Below, piece by piece: positions 33,863-45,893 of a DNA stretch of 64,000 nt (its first letter is position 1; every line of letters begins with the position of its first letter). The notes below the pieces were generated by a model, which was not told where the DNA came from, searched no databases, and worked only from the letters and a program-made list of their open reading frames with translations. Origin of the DNA: Chlorops oryzae (taxonomy: Eukaryota; Arthropoda; Insecta; Diptera; Chloropidae); contig CM035808.1 in the NCBI GenBank assembly GCA_020466095.1, positions 4,952,688 through 5,016,687 of the forward strand, given 5' to 3'. A program made the translations under genes and the position numbers.

Positions 33863-34649
33863 AGTTTTAAGGCTCTAAGGACTTATGGTTAAAGTGATTA
33901 CATAACTTCGAAAGTGGATCATAAAGAAGAAAACAAAAGGAAATTAAATAAAAAGGAAACGTATGTGGGTATGTGGAGTGGTGCTTGTTGTATTTAAGCT
34001 ATTTGGTGGGTTTTGCAGCTTTGCAGAAGAACATGAAGAAAGAATGTTTTACATCATTTTTTAGCATTATTCAATGAATGTTTTCTCTGCGCAAAATGGA
34101 AGAAGTTTCTTTCTCTGAATCAATTTTTGCGTATCTTCATATATTGGTTTATTTGTTATAAAAAATTGGCTTCTTGTGCTTTGCAAAGTTGATGAGCTCA
34201 AACATACTTGCTGGAACATGAGAATTGATTAGGAATCGATTGTAGCTAAATGAAATTAGCTAGGAAAAACAATTTAAAGGACTTCGAATTATTTTTTTTA
34301 CTAAAAAAAAAATATTCGTAAATGTTGATTGTTTGAATTTTCGGTTAAAGTTTAAATATTTATTTTTAAGGTAAATATTGTATATATAAATAAATTGTAC
34401 AATTGACGGTGAGAACAATTATAAAAATTTACTTGAACTAAAGAGATGGTGTATTGAAAAAGTGGACTGAGGTAATGATAAATGATGATTTTAATTTATC
34501 ACTAGTTCTTAAGATTCGTTTCTAAGGACCGAAAATCACAACAAGAAGAAATAGTAAGTATTTTAATTATTTATATTATTTTGCATATATCAATGCGTTG
34601 GTTGGTTTGGTACTTTGAATCGTGGGATCTATTGCTTAGTGACGGTTAG

Positions 34650-35342
34650 GTTAGGTTAGAGTGGCTGCCCCTTTTAAGGGGACACACTTAAGGCGCATAT
34701 GGGCCCGTTGTGGTACCACATGGGAAGACATGCCTCCCTAATTACCCATTTGGTGAAGCCACTTGGACTCATTACTGAAGCGAGCTATGTCTTTTATTCG
34801 AACAGATGACAGCTCATTGAGAGAGGAGAAGAAGAAAGAACCGAGCAGCCTGGATCTTCTCCTGGCCAAGCCCGGGCAGTGGCACATGAGGTGACTCATC
34901 GTTTCTTCTTCCTCCTCCGATCTGCAACTTTTACAGAAGTCATTGTAAGGAACGCCAAGGCGTTCTGCGTTTCTGCCTATTAGGCAGTGTCCTGTGATTA
35001 TGAAGACCATACGCCTTATGTCGGCGCGGCCCAGCGCCAGGAGTTGACTGGTCCTTTTATAATCCAGGTCTACCCACATCAACCTTGAAGTTAGGCAAGA
35101 ATCTTCCTCTGCCCATGCCTTGCACGCTTGCCCGTAGAAATCAGATTTATCTTTAATTTAACTGAGGCAAAAGGAACACCCAGTTCGGGATCCGTTAAAA
35201 TGTTATCAAGTTCTGTACCGGCCCTCGCAAGATCGTCCGCTGTACAGTTACCTTTGATGTCCCTGTGGCCAGGTGTCCACATCAGGGTCACCGAAGAGTG
35301 CTTAGTCATCTCATGAAGAGACGAACGACACACGCGGATTGT
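34650..35342 (-). pseudogene. 5'-truncated non-LTR retrotransposon fragment (copy B)
   Basis: Counterpart of 27032-27724 with the same target duplication; the right one now reads CTTAGTGACGGGTAG. The same two minus-strand frames are present (RNase H tail with WTPGHRDIKGN, then the CxxC..H..C region). The insertion therefore predates the duplication. Confidence 0.82.
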
Positions 35343-38001
35343 CTTAGTGACGGGTAGTAAGTGAAGATGCTTGGCATCCTTAAATGTGGCTTTGAATTTT
35401 TTTTTTTTTTTTAAAAGGCAGATTCCCAGGGATTTTTTCCTAGCGGATGTAGTTTCCTAGAGAAAAAATTCTAAGCACACGGATAAGTGAATATAAGGGG
35501 AGAGAGAATTATAAAAATTTATAAGCGAATGACATCAAAGTCTTCCTTTTATTGACGCTAACAAGGATGCTTTCTTTTGCCGCTGGGAAGAACTATTAAA
35601 TTATTAAGAATCGGTCTGGTTTATCATGTTGAAAATTCTTGCATATGCGGTTCATGAAATTGATTCCTGATTGTTTTTATTCATGAATGAAGACATAAAG
35701 TTATCTGTAAGTAAGATAGTATTTACTGAAAAGATTCATTTTTTGTATAACAACGAGACTATGAGTGCTTCCTTAAACTTCTTCTTTTTCTGGCATTTTA
35801 AAAGTCCCGACCTATCCCAGGGTCCGCAAAATGCGACCAATTCCTTCATTTTGTCCTATCCGTTGCATTCTCTGCAATAAGTCCTACAGCCTAGAAGACT
35901 AATTTTACTGTATGAGCGCTTCCTTCAATTTAGTAATGACTCTGACTAATTGGAACTATGGTGAAGCCTTTCAACAATTGATTGACCAATAAAACGAGTT
36001 AAGGACCATATGCATCGGCATTTTTCATATTTTGCAATCTTTTTTTTTTATTTCATCGGAGCATTTTATATAAGAATTGAGAATTTCATGCCGAATCATT
36101 AGAAACTATCGAGAGCTATTTTAGTTCGATGTAAAAGAGCGGTAGTCTTTCACACCAGTGGTCCAACGGCAGTCTTTTTTGCGAATAATTTAAATAAAAA
36201 AAACAAAATTTCGAGCATCCGAATGGCAAATTGAATGACAAATACAGGTAAAAGGAAAGCAAAAAAATACGAGAAGTTCCTGGAATATTTCGTTCTATAC
36301 GCTTTTTTATATTCCAATCCAATTTTTTTTAACTTTAAATTAAGAAATTCAATTTTTAAATTTTTGGTCAAACTGGAAAACTGGATTTGTGGAAATTCAG
36401 TCAGCGAATATCCTTTAAGCTCAGTTGTTAGCAACGTGAAAAATCTTTAACATTTTCTCATGCTACAGCAAAACGAATTCCCACCGTATGATGAACGTGC
36501 AAAAAATTCGTTACTCATACGTCGTGTGGGTTGCGTGCTTTGTTGGACTCGCACATATAAGCGATACCATCTTTCGGAACATCGTAATCGTTGTTGCTTT
36601 TAGCTTTTAATGCTTGAAACGATTTAATTTTAATGCCCCATAACACGAAACATAGAAAATTTTCAAACAAATCCATGAAAATCCATGACAAGCGCTTGTG
36701 GGATTACTGAATTTGATGTCAATATTGAATACTCCGAGATTTATGTGTAAATGGCTAAGATTTCAGAATCTCGCTTTAGTTGGGGAAAACTAAAGGCTTA
36801 CAAAATTATCCAATATAATAAGAAAAAGAAATGAAAATGATAATTAACCAATATTATGATGCTATAGCAATGTATTGCGAACATGGCCATCAATCAAGGG
36901 AGATTACATTTTTTCCTATGTTTTTATAGTCAATGATGAAGTCCTCGGAGCAGAATGAAAAACGTTGTCTTTGTCATGAGAATATATGTGAAAATGAATC
37001 GATATTTACGGTTAATCCGATAAAGTAATCGTCAAACAAAAAATTTCCCTCCAAACCAATGCAAAAAAAATCCTAGGGTTTCTTTTGCTCAACCATTTAA
37101 CCAGAAATGCTTTTTACATTTCATCAATTAGAGTTGCTTTGTGTTGAATATATCGGTCACGCTGCACCGTTGAATCAACAGAAACCTGATATACTTATGT
37201 ATGGAGATGCGTGATCTGGGTGCAAGAGGAATTTTCATTTTGGCGTACAAAGCTTTTCCTGTTCTGCTGACGTACGCTCGTTGAAGAACATGAAAAATTC
37301 AGAATTTATTTTCAGAATAATTGAAGTGGCAATTTTTAACATCGAATGGCGAATCAACGGTTAGCAGGTAAATGCTTATCCGGAATGGTAAATCTCTCAA
37401 GAGTGTTCACGTAATTTCACCGGAAACGCTTTTGCAATTTAATATTTCATTTAATAAATATAAAAATATAGGTACTTGAAACATAAACGAAACGATCGCT
37501 TCCCTTTTAATTAAACTCTGGTATTATTTTGCCCCAATAAGAGGAAGATTAACCATTTATCATGTGGTTTATGTTCCAATGCAGTCGTCATATTTCCTTA
37601 TTTAAATTTCATTTTGAAGCTTAGGTATCGTAGAGGGATGTATATATTGAGGTTATTTGAAAATTTGATGCTTCTGTAATGAATTCTTCAAACAAAGAAA
37701 CACGCTAAAAACAACAAAAGCTAATGATAATATTGTGCAATTTCTTGGTAATAATTCATTCACTCTCGACAGCTTCTCTCAGCCTGTTAAGGCAATCAAC
37801 TATTAAGACCTTTCATTACATCAACAAACGGTGATGCTGAAGTGAAAATATATTCATAGCTAAGTGTAACTAATTGAATTCATAAAACAATTTCTAAATA
37901 TAGTATACTTCCATTCAAATCATCCCCAAAGAGACGGGTTTGTTTTCTGCGTTAGTGTTTCATTTTTAATCCAGTTCAAAATATGTCATTTTGTTCATAA
38001 A

Positions 38002-38226
38002 CAGCGCTCGGATTTTGTTGACTTTTACAAATTTAAAGCATACTTTATGGAGTTAAAATATTGATCAACTCACAAAAAGTTAATATTCAAATCGATTTTT
38101 AACTTCAATATAAATTTTTTGGAAGGGAGAGAAGCGGTTTGAAGTTCAACATTGCTAAACTTATTCGCAAAATGTTGGCAAGAAATATTTTTTGCTCCAT
38201 AAACGATGCTTTATTTACAAAAGACA
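38002..38226. mobile_element. Degenerate copy of the hAT-like CAGGGCTCGG family
   Basis: Starts CAGCGCTCGGATTTTG and carries the family core (AAATTTAAAGCATACTTTATGGAG at the left, in two pieces, and TTTTTGCTCCATAAA at the right). The right terminal repeat is lost. Confidence 0.65.
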
Positions 38227-39966
38227 TTTTCATGGGAACATGAATTATGAATTTGAAAAATGTATTCTTAAATTAAAATTAGGAAAAACCTAACTCGATG
38301 CTGTAAATTAGACGCTAAGATATAAGCCATGCCTAGTCTAAAGAACGTATTTGAATTTTTCTGTTAAACTTAAGATGTTTCCTCTTCTGTTTCAATGTAA
38401 TATTACTTCAGTAAAAGCTTGAAAGCGTGATATTAAATTCAGTTTATTTTTATACTAATATGGAAAGATCATAAGACTTAAATTTATTAGTTTATTAAGG
38501 GGTTTTAGTCCTTACTGCATCAAAAGTAGGAAAGAATGTCGAATATTAATCTTTTTGCATTAATTGTTACTAGCTCCAACAATATATAAGACCTATTCTG
38601 AAGAAGAAACGCAAAGGAATTAAAGAAATGATTTCGTTTAATAAGCTCCTCTTAAATAATCTTTTGTTCTTGCAAAATGTCAACACATTCCTGCTTTATC
38701 GAGCGTGACATCCGATGCGGTAAACAATCGTATTTTTTTCTCTTTTTTTATCTTTACTTATAGCATTAACTTTTTCAGAAATAAATAAATGATATGAAAC
38801 AGTTTTCATGAACAGGACAATAGATTTATGTGCGTCGACGATGGTTTAAGACTTGAGCGCTTTTTCGTCCGCTTGTTGGAGTCATTTAATATTTATTTAT
38901 TAATTTAAAAGGAAACTATTAATAGAAAAAATTTTGTAAAATAAGTTTTTTAAAACATTACGCTTTTTCAAAGTTTTTTCAGTTGCTTTAAAGTCTTATT
39001 ATTTTCGAGATGTAGCTTCGTGAACATTTTTCTCAAGTATAAGCTTATGGATTTTATTGTTAACTAAATTCAAGCTGACTATAAGACTAACAGTATTAGT
39101 TATTATAAAGTAAAATCGATGCACGAAAAAGTCACATAATAGCGTTATTATTTAAACCAAAGACCAACAAAAGACAAGCAAAATCCGGTAAAGTTCCTTG
39201 TGTTTCTTCAATGAAAGATCATAAGTCATCAGCAAGCGGGATTGCGTTTCGACTACAAAGTTTGTTGACTTATAATTAAATAATAAACAGTTCATAAAAT
39301 TATAAGATAATGATACTGAAACAAGATAGTGACATGTTTTCATTGCCGTGCTCTGTAAGTAACGTTGATATATGATCAAATAAACGAGAGGACAAAATCC
39401 AATTACATTAAAAGCAGTAAATGAAAAGCGAAACTCCGTTTGGCACGTAACAATTCGAATCTTTGTTGAGACTCCCCGGTGAACGTGCTAATGGATTATA
39501 CTCAAAGATTTTATTTGAATAACCAAAAAAACTATGCAATTTCATTAGCTTTTTTGGATAAAATTTAATTTAAGAAACGTCTTTCAATCTAATCAGCATA
39601 AGCACCGTAGGCTTTCGAATTCTTCTTCAAGGTTAAATAAAAGAATGTTTTAAGTATAATTTTGTTGATTTATTTGTGTCATTTTGTGTGGAAGTGAACA
39701 TTGGGAAAACAAAAAATTAAAGTTTTTTTAAAGCAAATTAGAAAAAAAGATATAAGCAATACGGGCAAGAGATTCAAGGTTGTTATAATGGTTACTAGAA
39801 CGGGGTGCAATTAAACATTTAAATAATTCCTTATATTCAACTTTAATTGTTATTCAAAATTCACAAAATTCGAATAATAAAAATGTTCGAATTTCATTCT
39901 GATTTTCGAAAAATAGCAAACACGGCGATTATTATTCTTTTACATGAAACTTCCCATTCTAATAAG

Positions 39967-40210
39967 CAGGGCTCAGATTTTAATGACTTTTATAAATTTA
40001 AAGCATACTTTATGGGGCAAAAATATTTTTGTACCAGCACTTTGCGAATAAGTTAAGCGAAGTTGAACTTCAAATCGCTTTTTTAATTTCAAAAAAATTA
40101 ATATTGAAGTTAAAAATCGATTTGAGATTCCTGACTTTAGGTAAGTTGAACAAAATTTGTGCTCCATAAAGTATGCTTTAAAATTATAAAAGTCAACAAA
40201 ATCCGAGCCT
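39967..40210. mobile_element. Copy of the hAT-like CAGGGCTCGG family
   Basis: Starts CAGGGCTCAGATTTTA and ends AAAATCCGAGCCT, about 244 bp. CTAATAA occurs on both sides (39960-39965 region and after 40212), probably the worn target duplication. Same core blocks as the copies near 5.8 kb. Confidence 0.7.
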
Positions 40211-41486
40211 TACTAATAAACAATTCAAATGAGATAAAATCGATTTGACTTTAGCGGGTCAGCACATAAATTGTTTTTAAATTGTTTATCACATAACCAC
40301 ACATGCAAGCTTATTCACTGCTATACTTATTTTTGTTTCAATTTACCCCCCCGCTCCCACAATCGAACATGAAATTTAGCTTTCTCTGATGCTACCAACA
40401 TGTGCATACTCGTTATCGATAATTCAGAAACTAGGCTATATAGCTAGAACAGAATTTTATAGGATTTAGGGCATGAATAATGAGATTTATTTGAGCTTTT
40501 GACCAATTAAGGGTTTACTATCTACTCTACAATAATTTAATAGCATTTAGTTGGCGGTCAAAATTCAATAAATTTCTCATGAGTTCAATTTTGTAACACA
40601 GCTCAATGTGCTTTAATAACTTTGCATGATTTCAATTTTGCTGGAGGAAAAACTAAAATTGGTCCATGAATATTTAATTGAAGTTTTTCTAATTAAGAAA
40701 CAAATATTTTTTCGTTATAGCTCACAAATTTGTTAAAGAGTAATTATGAAAACATTTTATTTAATGTTTGATGATTGATTTATTTTTGGAAGGAAGTTTC
40801 GGTCAACTGTAAATGTTGTAAGGAGGTTTTTTTTTTGATTTTCAAAAGAGAGCTTGTTAAACTTTCGGTTTGAGAAAACAACGAGAAAGAATAGTACTTC
40901 TAACTAAAGGGAAATATGTTGCTTGTTAAACGTATAGAATGGAAAAAATCTTTACTAAAGTTACTATCAAGTTAGCTTATTTTTTAACAAAATCTTAAAC
41001 CACAGATCAATCATAGAACTTGTATTGAATTCGGCTACAGTCCAGTAAATTCTTTTAATGAAATGGTCGGAATCTCCTATTTTTTTATAACCATTTTTAA
41101 TTTAATGAATTAATTTTCTTATAGTTCGTTTAACTATTTCAATGAATTGCAGAAAGTTTTTGAAGTACATAATAAGAAGGGCAAATAAACATATAATAAA
41201 CAAGTAAGGGTGTTATAGTCAGGCGAGCCTGACAATAGAATACCCGACACAGACACACATGTTCAAATAATTTTTAATATCAGGAGTTGTGTAAGGCCAT
41301 AGGGGCCCCATATACCGACTTTTGTTGAATTTCTTTATGAAAACCGCCCCTTTGCCACGCCCACTTTATCAATTCTTTTGAATTCTAATAGGAGGCTTAA
41401 ATATACGCTCAAATTTTAAGTTTCATTGAAATATTTCGAAAAAGTCTGATTTTGAGGCAGTTTTGGGATTTTTGTGACAGACCCTA

Positions 41487-42585
41487 CCCAAGTAGCAAAA
41501 TCGGTCGAAAATTGGTAAATTCTTACCTATATTAGGTCAGAATATTTACTTGACCTAACCTAAATAGGTCGAAATTACGTCGATTCGACGTCGAGTCGAC
41601 GTAAGTGGGGAATAGATTGGAAGTCGATTGGCGGTAATAATAGGTCATAATAGGGCATTTCGACTTCAAAGTCAGGGCGAAAAGAAGTCCGTTTACCTAA
41701 TATTGGTCGAAAAGAAGTCGCAATGACCAATTTTCGACCTAATTGGACTTATGAGTAAAACGAAAGAGAACGTAAAAGGAAACGAAAAAAGTGAGAGAGA
41801 GAGTAATAGAGAAAGATATAAATACATAATATCTTACTCAGTCATTTGTATTACTCGAAAGCAGAAATGAACGAGAGATTTTCTTCTTCGTGTGTCTTAA
41901 GAAATAAATAATAAATAAAATATGGACTTCATTAAAAATTATTTTGCGCTTAATAAGTCCCAAAAACATATGCCCGCTGAGATTTTTCGTGAAAGTGTTC
42001 CTTCTACTTCTTCATTTTTAAGGGGCTTTCTCATTGATGGAAATTAAATAAATATTGCTTGAAAAAAATTGTTTTTCTTAAAGAAAAAACATATGCAGAA
42101 GAATAATTCTCAATTTGCCATTCGAAAAACATGGCGGAGCTCGACCTATTTTGACCTATTTCGACTTTAAAGTCAAACCGACTATGAAGTCCAAAAATCA
42201 AGTCCGCTCGACTTTGAAGTCGAAGCATGCAACAAAATAAGTCAACTTTTGGCCCTATTTCGCCCTATAAGTCAAACGGACTTTAAAGTCGAATTTTAGT
42301 CAAAAAATTGGTCTGTTTGCCTTGAAAAATTACCTAATTTGGAATTCAAAGTTAAGTCAATTTTAAGTCACTCAATAGGGAATTTTCGACCAAAAATCGA
42401 CTTTGAAGTCGAAGCGATTTTGAAGTCATGAAATAGGTAGAATAGAGGTAATTTGGACCTTCGAAACGGACTTTTAAGTTAGGTCATATTTAAGGCCGGA
42501 AAATAGGTCAGAAATAGGGTATTTTCAACCAAAATAGGTCGATTCGACTTGCTGCTGGTCGAATCGCTCTATTTTGCTGCTTGGG
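41487..42585. mobile_element. 1,099-bp palindrome-rich MITE nested in the repeat (TA target)
   Basis: Ends CCCAAGTAGCAAAAT and the inverse of CCCAAGCAGCAAAAT between TA dinucleotides. The uninterrupted target is visible in the second unit of the host repeat (ACCCTAGTACTGG). The interior is packed with short palindromes of the form GACTTNNAAGTC and with AGGTC/GACCT half-sites. Non-coding; superfamily not recognised. Confidence 0.78.
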
Positions 42586-42994
42586 TAGTGCTGGAGGTAC
42601 CCTTAATAATGGACCGAAAAAGAAAATTTTTGGGGATGATGTTTATGGCTACAAAGGAAGCATAAGTGCCAAATTTCATTCAAGTCAAATTTGAATTTCG
42701 GGTGTAAGAGACAATTTTCGAAAACCGCCCTTCTGCCACGCCCACTTTTCCAATTTTTTAAATCATATTACTTGCCTTTAAACATGTTCAAATAGTAAAT
42801 TTTATCAAAATATCTTGAAAAACTCCGGTTTTAGAGCAGTTTTTGTGAATTTCGTTACAAACCCTAGTACTGGAGGTACCCCTAAAAATGGTCCGATCGG
42901 GTCCATTCTCGAACTTGTTTTTACTCATGTCCCCGTGAGCACGCATACCAAATTTTGTCGAGATAGCTCAACTCCTTAGATAAGATAACTGTAT

Positions 42995-43034
42995 ACAGAC
43001 AGACAGACAGACGGACAGACGGACAGACGGACAT
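42995..43034. repeat. CAGA/CGGACAGA microsatellite
   Basis: Tetranucleotide CAGA repeats followed by three CGGACAGA-type units, part of the dispersed repeat. Confidence 0.8.
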
Positions 43035-44682
43035 GTCTCAATCGAATCTCCTGGTGACGCTGATCATTTCTATATATATTTTGTATGGTCTATCTCGACT
43101 GATTCTGGGTGTTACACACAACCACACAAACGCAATATATCCTCCACACAGAGTGTGTCGGGTATAAAAATTGTGCCCTTAAATATATGTACGCTAATAT
43201 TAAAGAAAAAAATAATGAATTTATAACTGTTTTCCTGTAGGATTTAGTTCTAGCTTTTACTCGATCCTTAATATTCCATCATACCTTTCTGAAGGTGTAT
43301 ATAAATAGGCGTGTTTTTTTAGAAAACATTGGAGTTCCATCATCGAAAACATTTCATATTTTTACATGCATAATTTTTGGGATCAATTTCAATTTTTGTG
43401 GTTGCCTTGATAATAATTTATCCTTTTCAAGCGAAAAACTTAAGAATAATCAAAATCTGAGCAAACTTGTTTTCTGAGAGAATATTTTCTCAAAGATAAT
43501 GTGTAACATGGTAAACAATTTTTTTCTTAAGTTACATATACTCGTATATGTAGTTTTCCATCCAAAAAATCACACACATACACATCCCAGCTGCAGCATT
43601 TTTAATAAAGATGTTTACAAAACAAACCAACAAAAATATCTTAATTCCTTTAAGGGTCGGCAAAATGCACATAAAAACAAGAAGCGAATGCGATTTCTTC
43701 GAAGCATGTTTTTCTAAGTGTCAGTGATCTTGCAATAAACAGCAGTTAAACATAAAAAATTTGATGACAAAATATTAGAATTGTGACGTTTTTGGGTTTT
43801 TACTGTGCAATGTGTGCCACACATATTTGTCGCATTACCTTCACAAGCAATATATTTGGACTTTTTGAATCACCTTCGTTAGGTTATAAACATTTCGAGC
43901 GAACCCAAACTCATTGGCTTTTATGTTTTTAAGACCCTCTAAAGCTAACCCCATTCCCTTCGAAAATATTTTCAGCGCAACGTGATATCCATTCCAAAAA
44001 TATTTCTGCTCTAATAAAGAGAATATTACAGCAATAAAGTCATGCACACTTGTTCTCATTAAAATAACACCACACGGCCTTGGAATGTGCAGAGAAAGGT
44101 ATTAGGCTATGTAGAATGAATGCGTTATGGGATCCCTGGTGACCATGTTAAAAGTTGACTGTGCTGCGTAAACTTCACATTTACGAACTTGTTCATATAC
44201 ATATAAATTTGCGCTCTCAATAAAGCTGCGAGCGTATATGAAATGGGTGACCAAAAAGCACCTGGATTAAAATGACACACCGTCGTATGAGTAACGTTAA
44301 TTGAAAACGGTTATAAAGTTCCTCATTCGCCACAGAAGTCAACACAAGTAATAATAATGACGAGAAATTCTCAAAGGATATGAGTTTTGAGCTGCAAAAT
44401 TGTGAGAATTGTGTACATAGGAGGGGGGAAAAATGTATATAAAGTCATATGCAAACATATGCGATAGTTTTAACTAATGATACCAAATGTTGAAGAAAAT
44501 GAAGCGGGATTTGGGGGAAAAAAATGAATAAAATTAGACAACGCAGGATGGATGGTATAATAACAACTTTAGACTTCCCAGCTGCCTCTAATATTCTTCG
44601 TTGGTCTAAAAATTATATTTCAGCAACTTGGAGAAGAGAAACAAAAATTGCTATGAAATAATTTCTTTAAAATGACAATCAG

Positions 44683-44833
44683 CCCTATTATGATTGTCGA
44701 CTACTGATAGAGAATCGAAAAAGTTCTATCGTCGACTGCAATTTTTCATTTTCTAGTATGTGTAAAATTAAAATTTTTTGTCGAAGATAGAACTTTTTCG
44801 ATTCTCTATCAGTAGTCGACAATCATAATAGGG
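44683..44833. mobile_element. Short foldback element, CCCTATTATGATTGTCGA ends
   Basis: About 151 bp. The arms, about 54 bp each, read CCCTATTATGATTGTCGA onward to GTCGAC, with the inverse on the right ending TAATAGGG. A loop of about 45 bp lies between. Target duplication not resolved. Confidence 0.7.
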
Positions 44834-45254
44834 GTGAATGTAAAATATTTAAATCTTTCATAGAAAATCATTTTTAATTTCACTGCAATTAAAGACAAAG
44901 GAGACAAAGGAAGGCATCAGAACTCAACAATAGAGAAAAATTACAATTTCATAGGACGACACGCTTTAACATTTATATAAGTGGGATATGGGAATGTGGT
45001 GGTATGTTAAGTGGGCTGTCATTCTATAAACAAGACAAAAAAAAAAGGATAAAAAAACGAGAGGACAATGCCAAGCTCCAACACATTACATCTCTATTTA
45101 GTTTGATGTATGTACTTACATAATTTTCTCTTAAAGTAGAGCCTCATAAGGGAAATGAAGCTTCTTTTGTTTCCGATTATACATAAAAAAGCCAAAAAAA
45201 AAACTTTATTTTAAAGTATGTATATGTGTTGGTGCACGATATGGTCTATAATTA

Positions 45255-45618
45255 CCCTGCAGGAAATGTCAATAGTGAATCTGTACTCTTTCTCTACTGA
45301 CTGTGTCAACAGTACTACTGACCAGTTATACCCGTCGCAATGCTTTCCGTTATTGACATTTAACATTGACTTGTCATTGAATGTCAACAGTAGACCAAAA
45401 AACAATTGACGAACTATTGACGTCGGTACTATTATGTAGACAAAAAGAAGTACTCTTTTGCTTTATAAGGAGACACGTTGTTGACATGGTCACTAAAGAT
45501 GAACTATAGCTTTTGACAGTACAGTTTCTCTAATGACACCACTGTTGGAACTAGTTCTCTTGTCTATATTGACGTCAATATAGACATGGGGCCATATGGC
45601 GACAGGCTTCTTGCAGGG
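45255..45618. mobile_element. TA-flanked MITE with TGACGTCA palindrome, copy 1
   Basis: A 364-bp element with ends CCCTGCAGGAAATG and the inverse of CCCTGCAAGAAGCC, between TA dinucleotides. It contains many TTGAC/GTCAA words and a perfect 26-bp palindrome at 45561-45586: TGTCTATATTGAC followed by its reverse complement. A second copy lies at 49328-49706. No coding capacity. Confidence 0.82.
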
Positions 45619-45722
45619 TACAAATGGGGACGATTAATACATCCAATCCGGCAAATTAATGGAGTGCATGTTGAGACAACAGTTTCTGTCGAAATTCAGT
45701 GCAGAAGTGAAGAACAAACATT

Positions 45723-45893
45723 AGGGGTATTCACAAAGCCGTGTTAAAAACGTTGGAAGGTCGGAAAATCGGAAAATTGCGACTTCTTAAAAAATGTTTA
45801 ATTTTTTTTTTGTATCTTGCACTACTTTTTAAGCCGATAAAATTTTCCGATTTTCCGACTTTGCTATTTTCCGACGCCTTTGTGAATACTCCT
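45723..45893. mobile_element. 171-bp MITE, AGGGGTATTCACAAAG ends
   Basis: Terminal inverted repeats AGGGGTATTCACAAAG and the inverse of AGGAGTATTCACAAAG. ATT lies on both sides (45720-45722 and 45894-45896), a possible 3-bp duplication. Inner inverted blocks include TCGGAAAATCGGAAAAT. Non-coding. Confidence 0.7.

Larger units (their letters stand above)
29478..37078. repeat. Tandem duplication, copy B (carries exons 5b-8b)
   Basis: 7,601 bp collinear with 14908-29477, same orientation and directly abutting it. It lacks the four insertions of copy A and shows their empty sites. In a 315-bp stretch before exon 5, I count about 15 differences from copy A (near 5%). The right border is at CCTAGGG|TTTC. 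No exons 1-4 precede it within the window. Confidence 0.95.
37079..41198. other. Non-coding stretch downstream of the duplication
   Basis: No supported gene. It contains two copies of the CAGGGCTCGG hAT-like family at about 38.0 and 40.0 kb and is otherwise AT-rich unique sequence. The 3' flank of the receptor locus probably ends here. Confidence 0.6.
41199..43170. mobile_element. Dispersed repeat with ATACCCGACAC ends, carrying a nested element
   Basis: Begins AACAAGTAAGGG, then a hairpin CAGGCGAGCCTG, and has ATACCCGACAC at 41240-41250 and its inverse at 43155-43165, ending GGTATAAAAA. Inside is a direct repeat of about 200 bp whose units start at GAAAACCGCCC (41339 and 42718) and pass through CTGGAGGTACCC. 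A tract of CAGA then CGGACAGA units lies at 42995-43034. I recognise the pattern as common in fly genomes but cannot name the family. No coding capacity seen. Confidence 0.65.
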
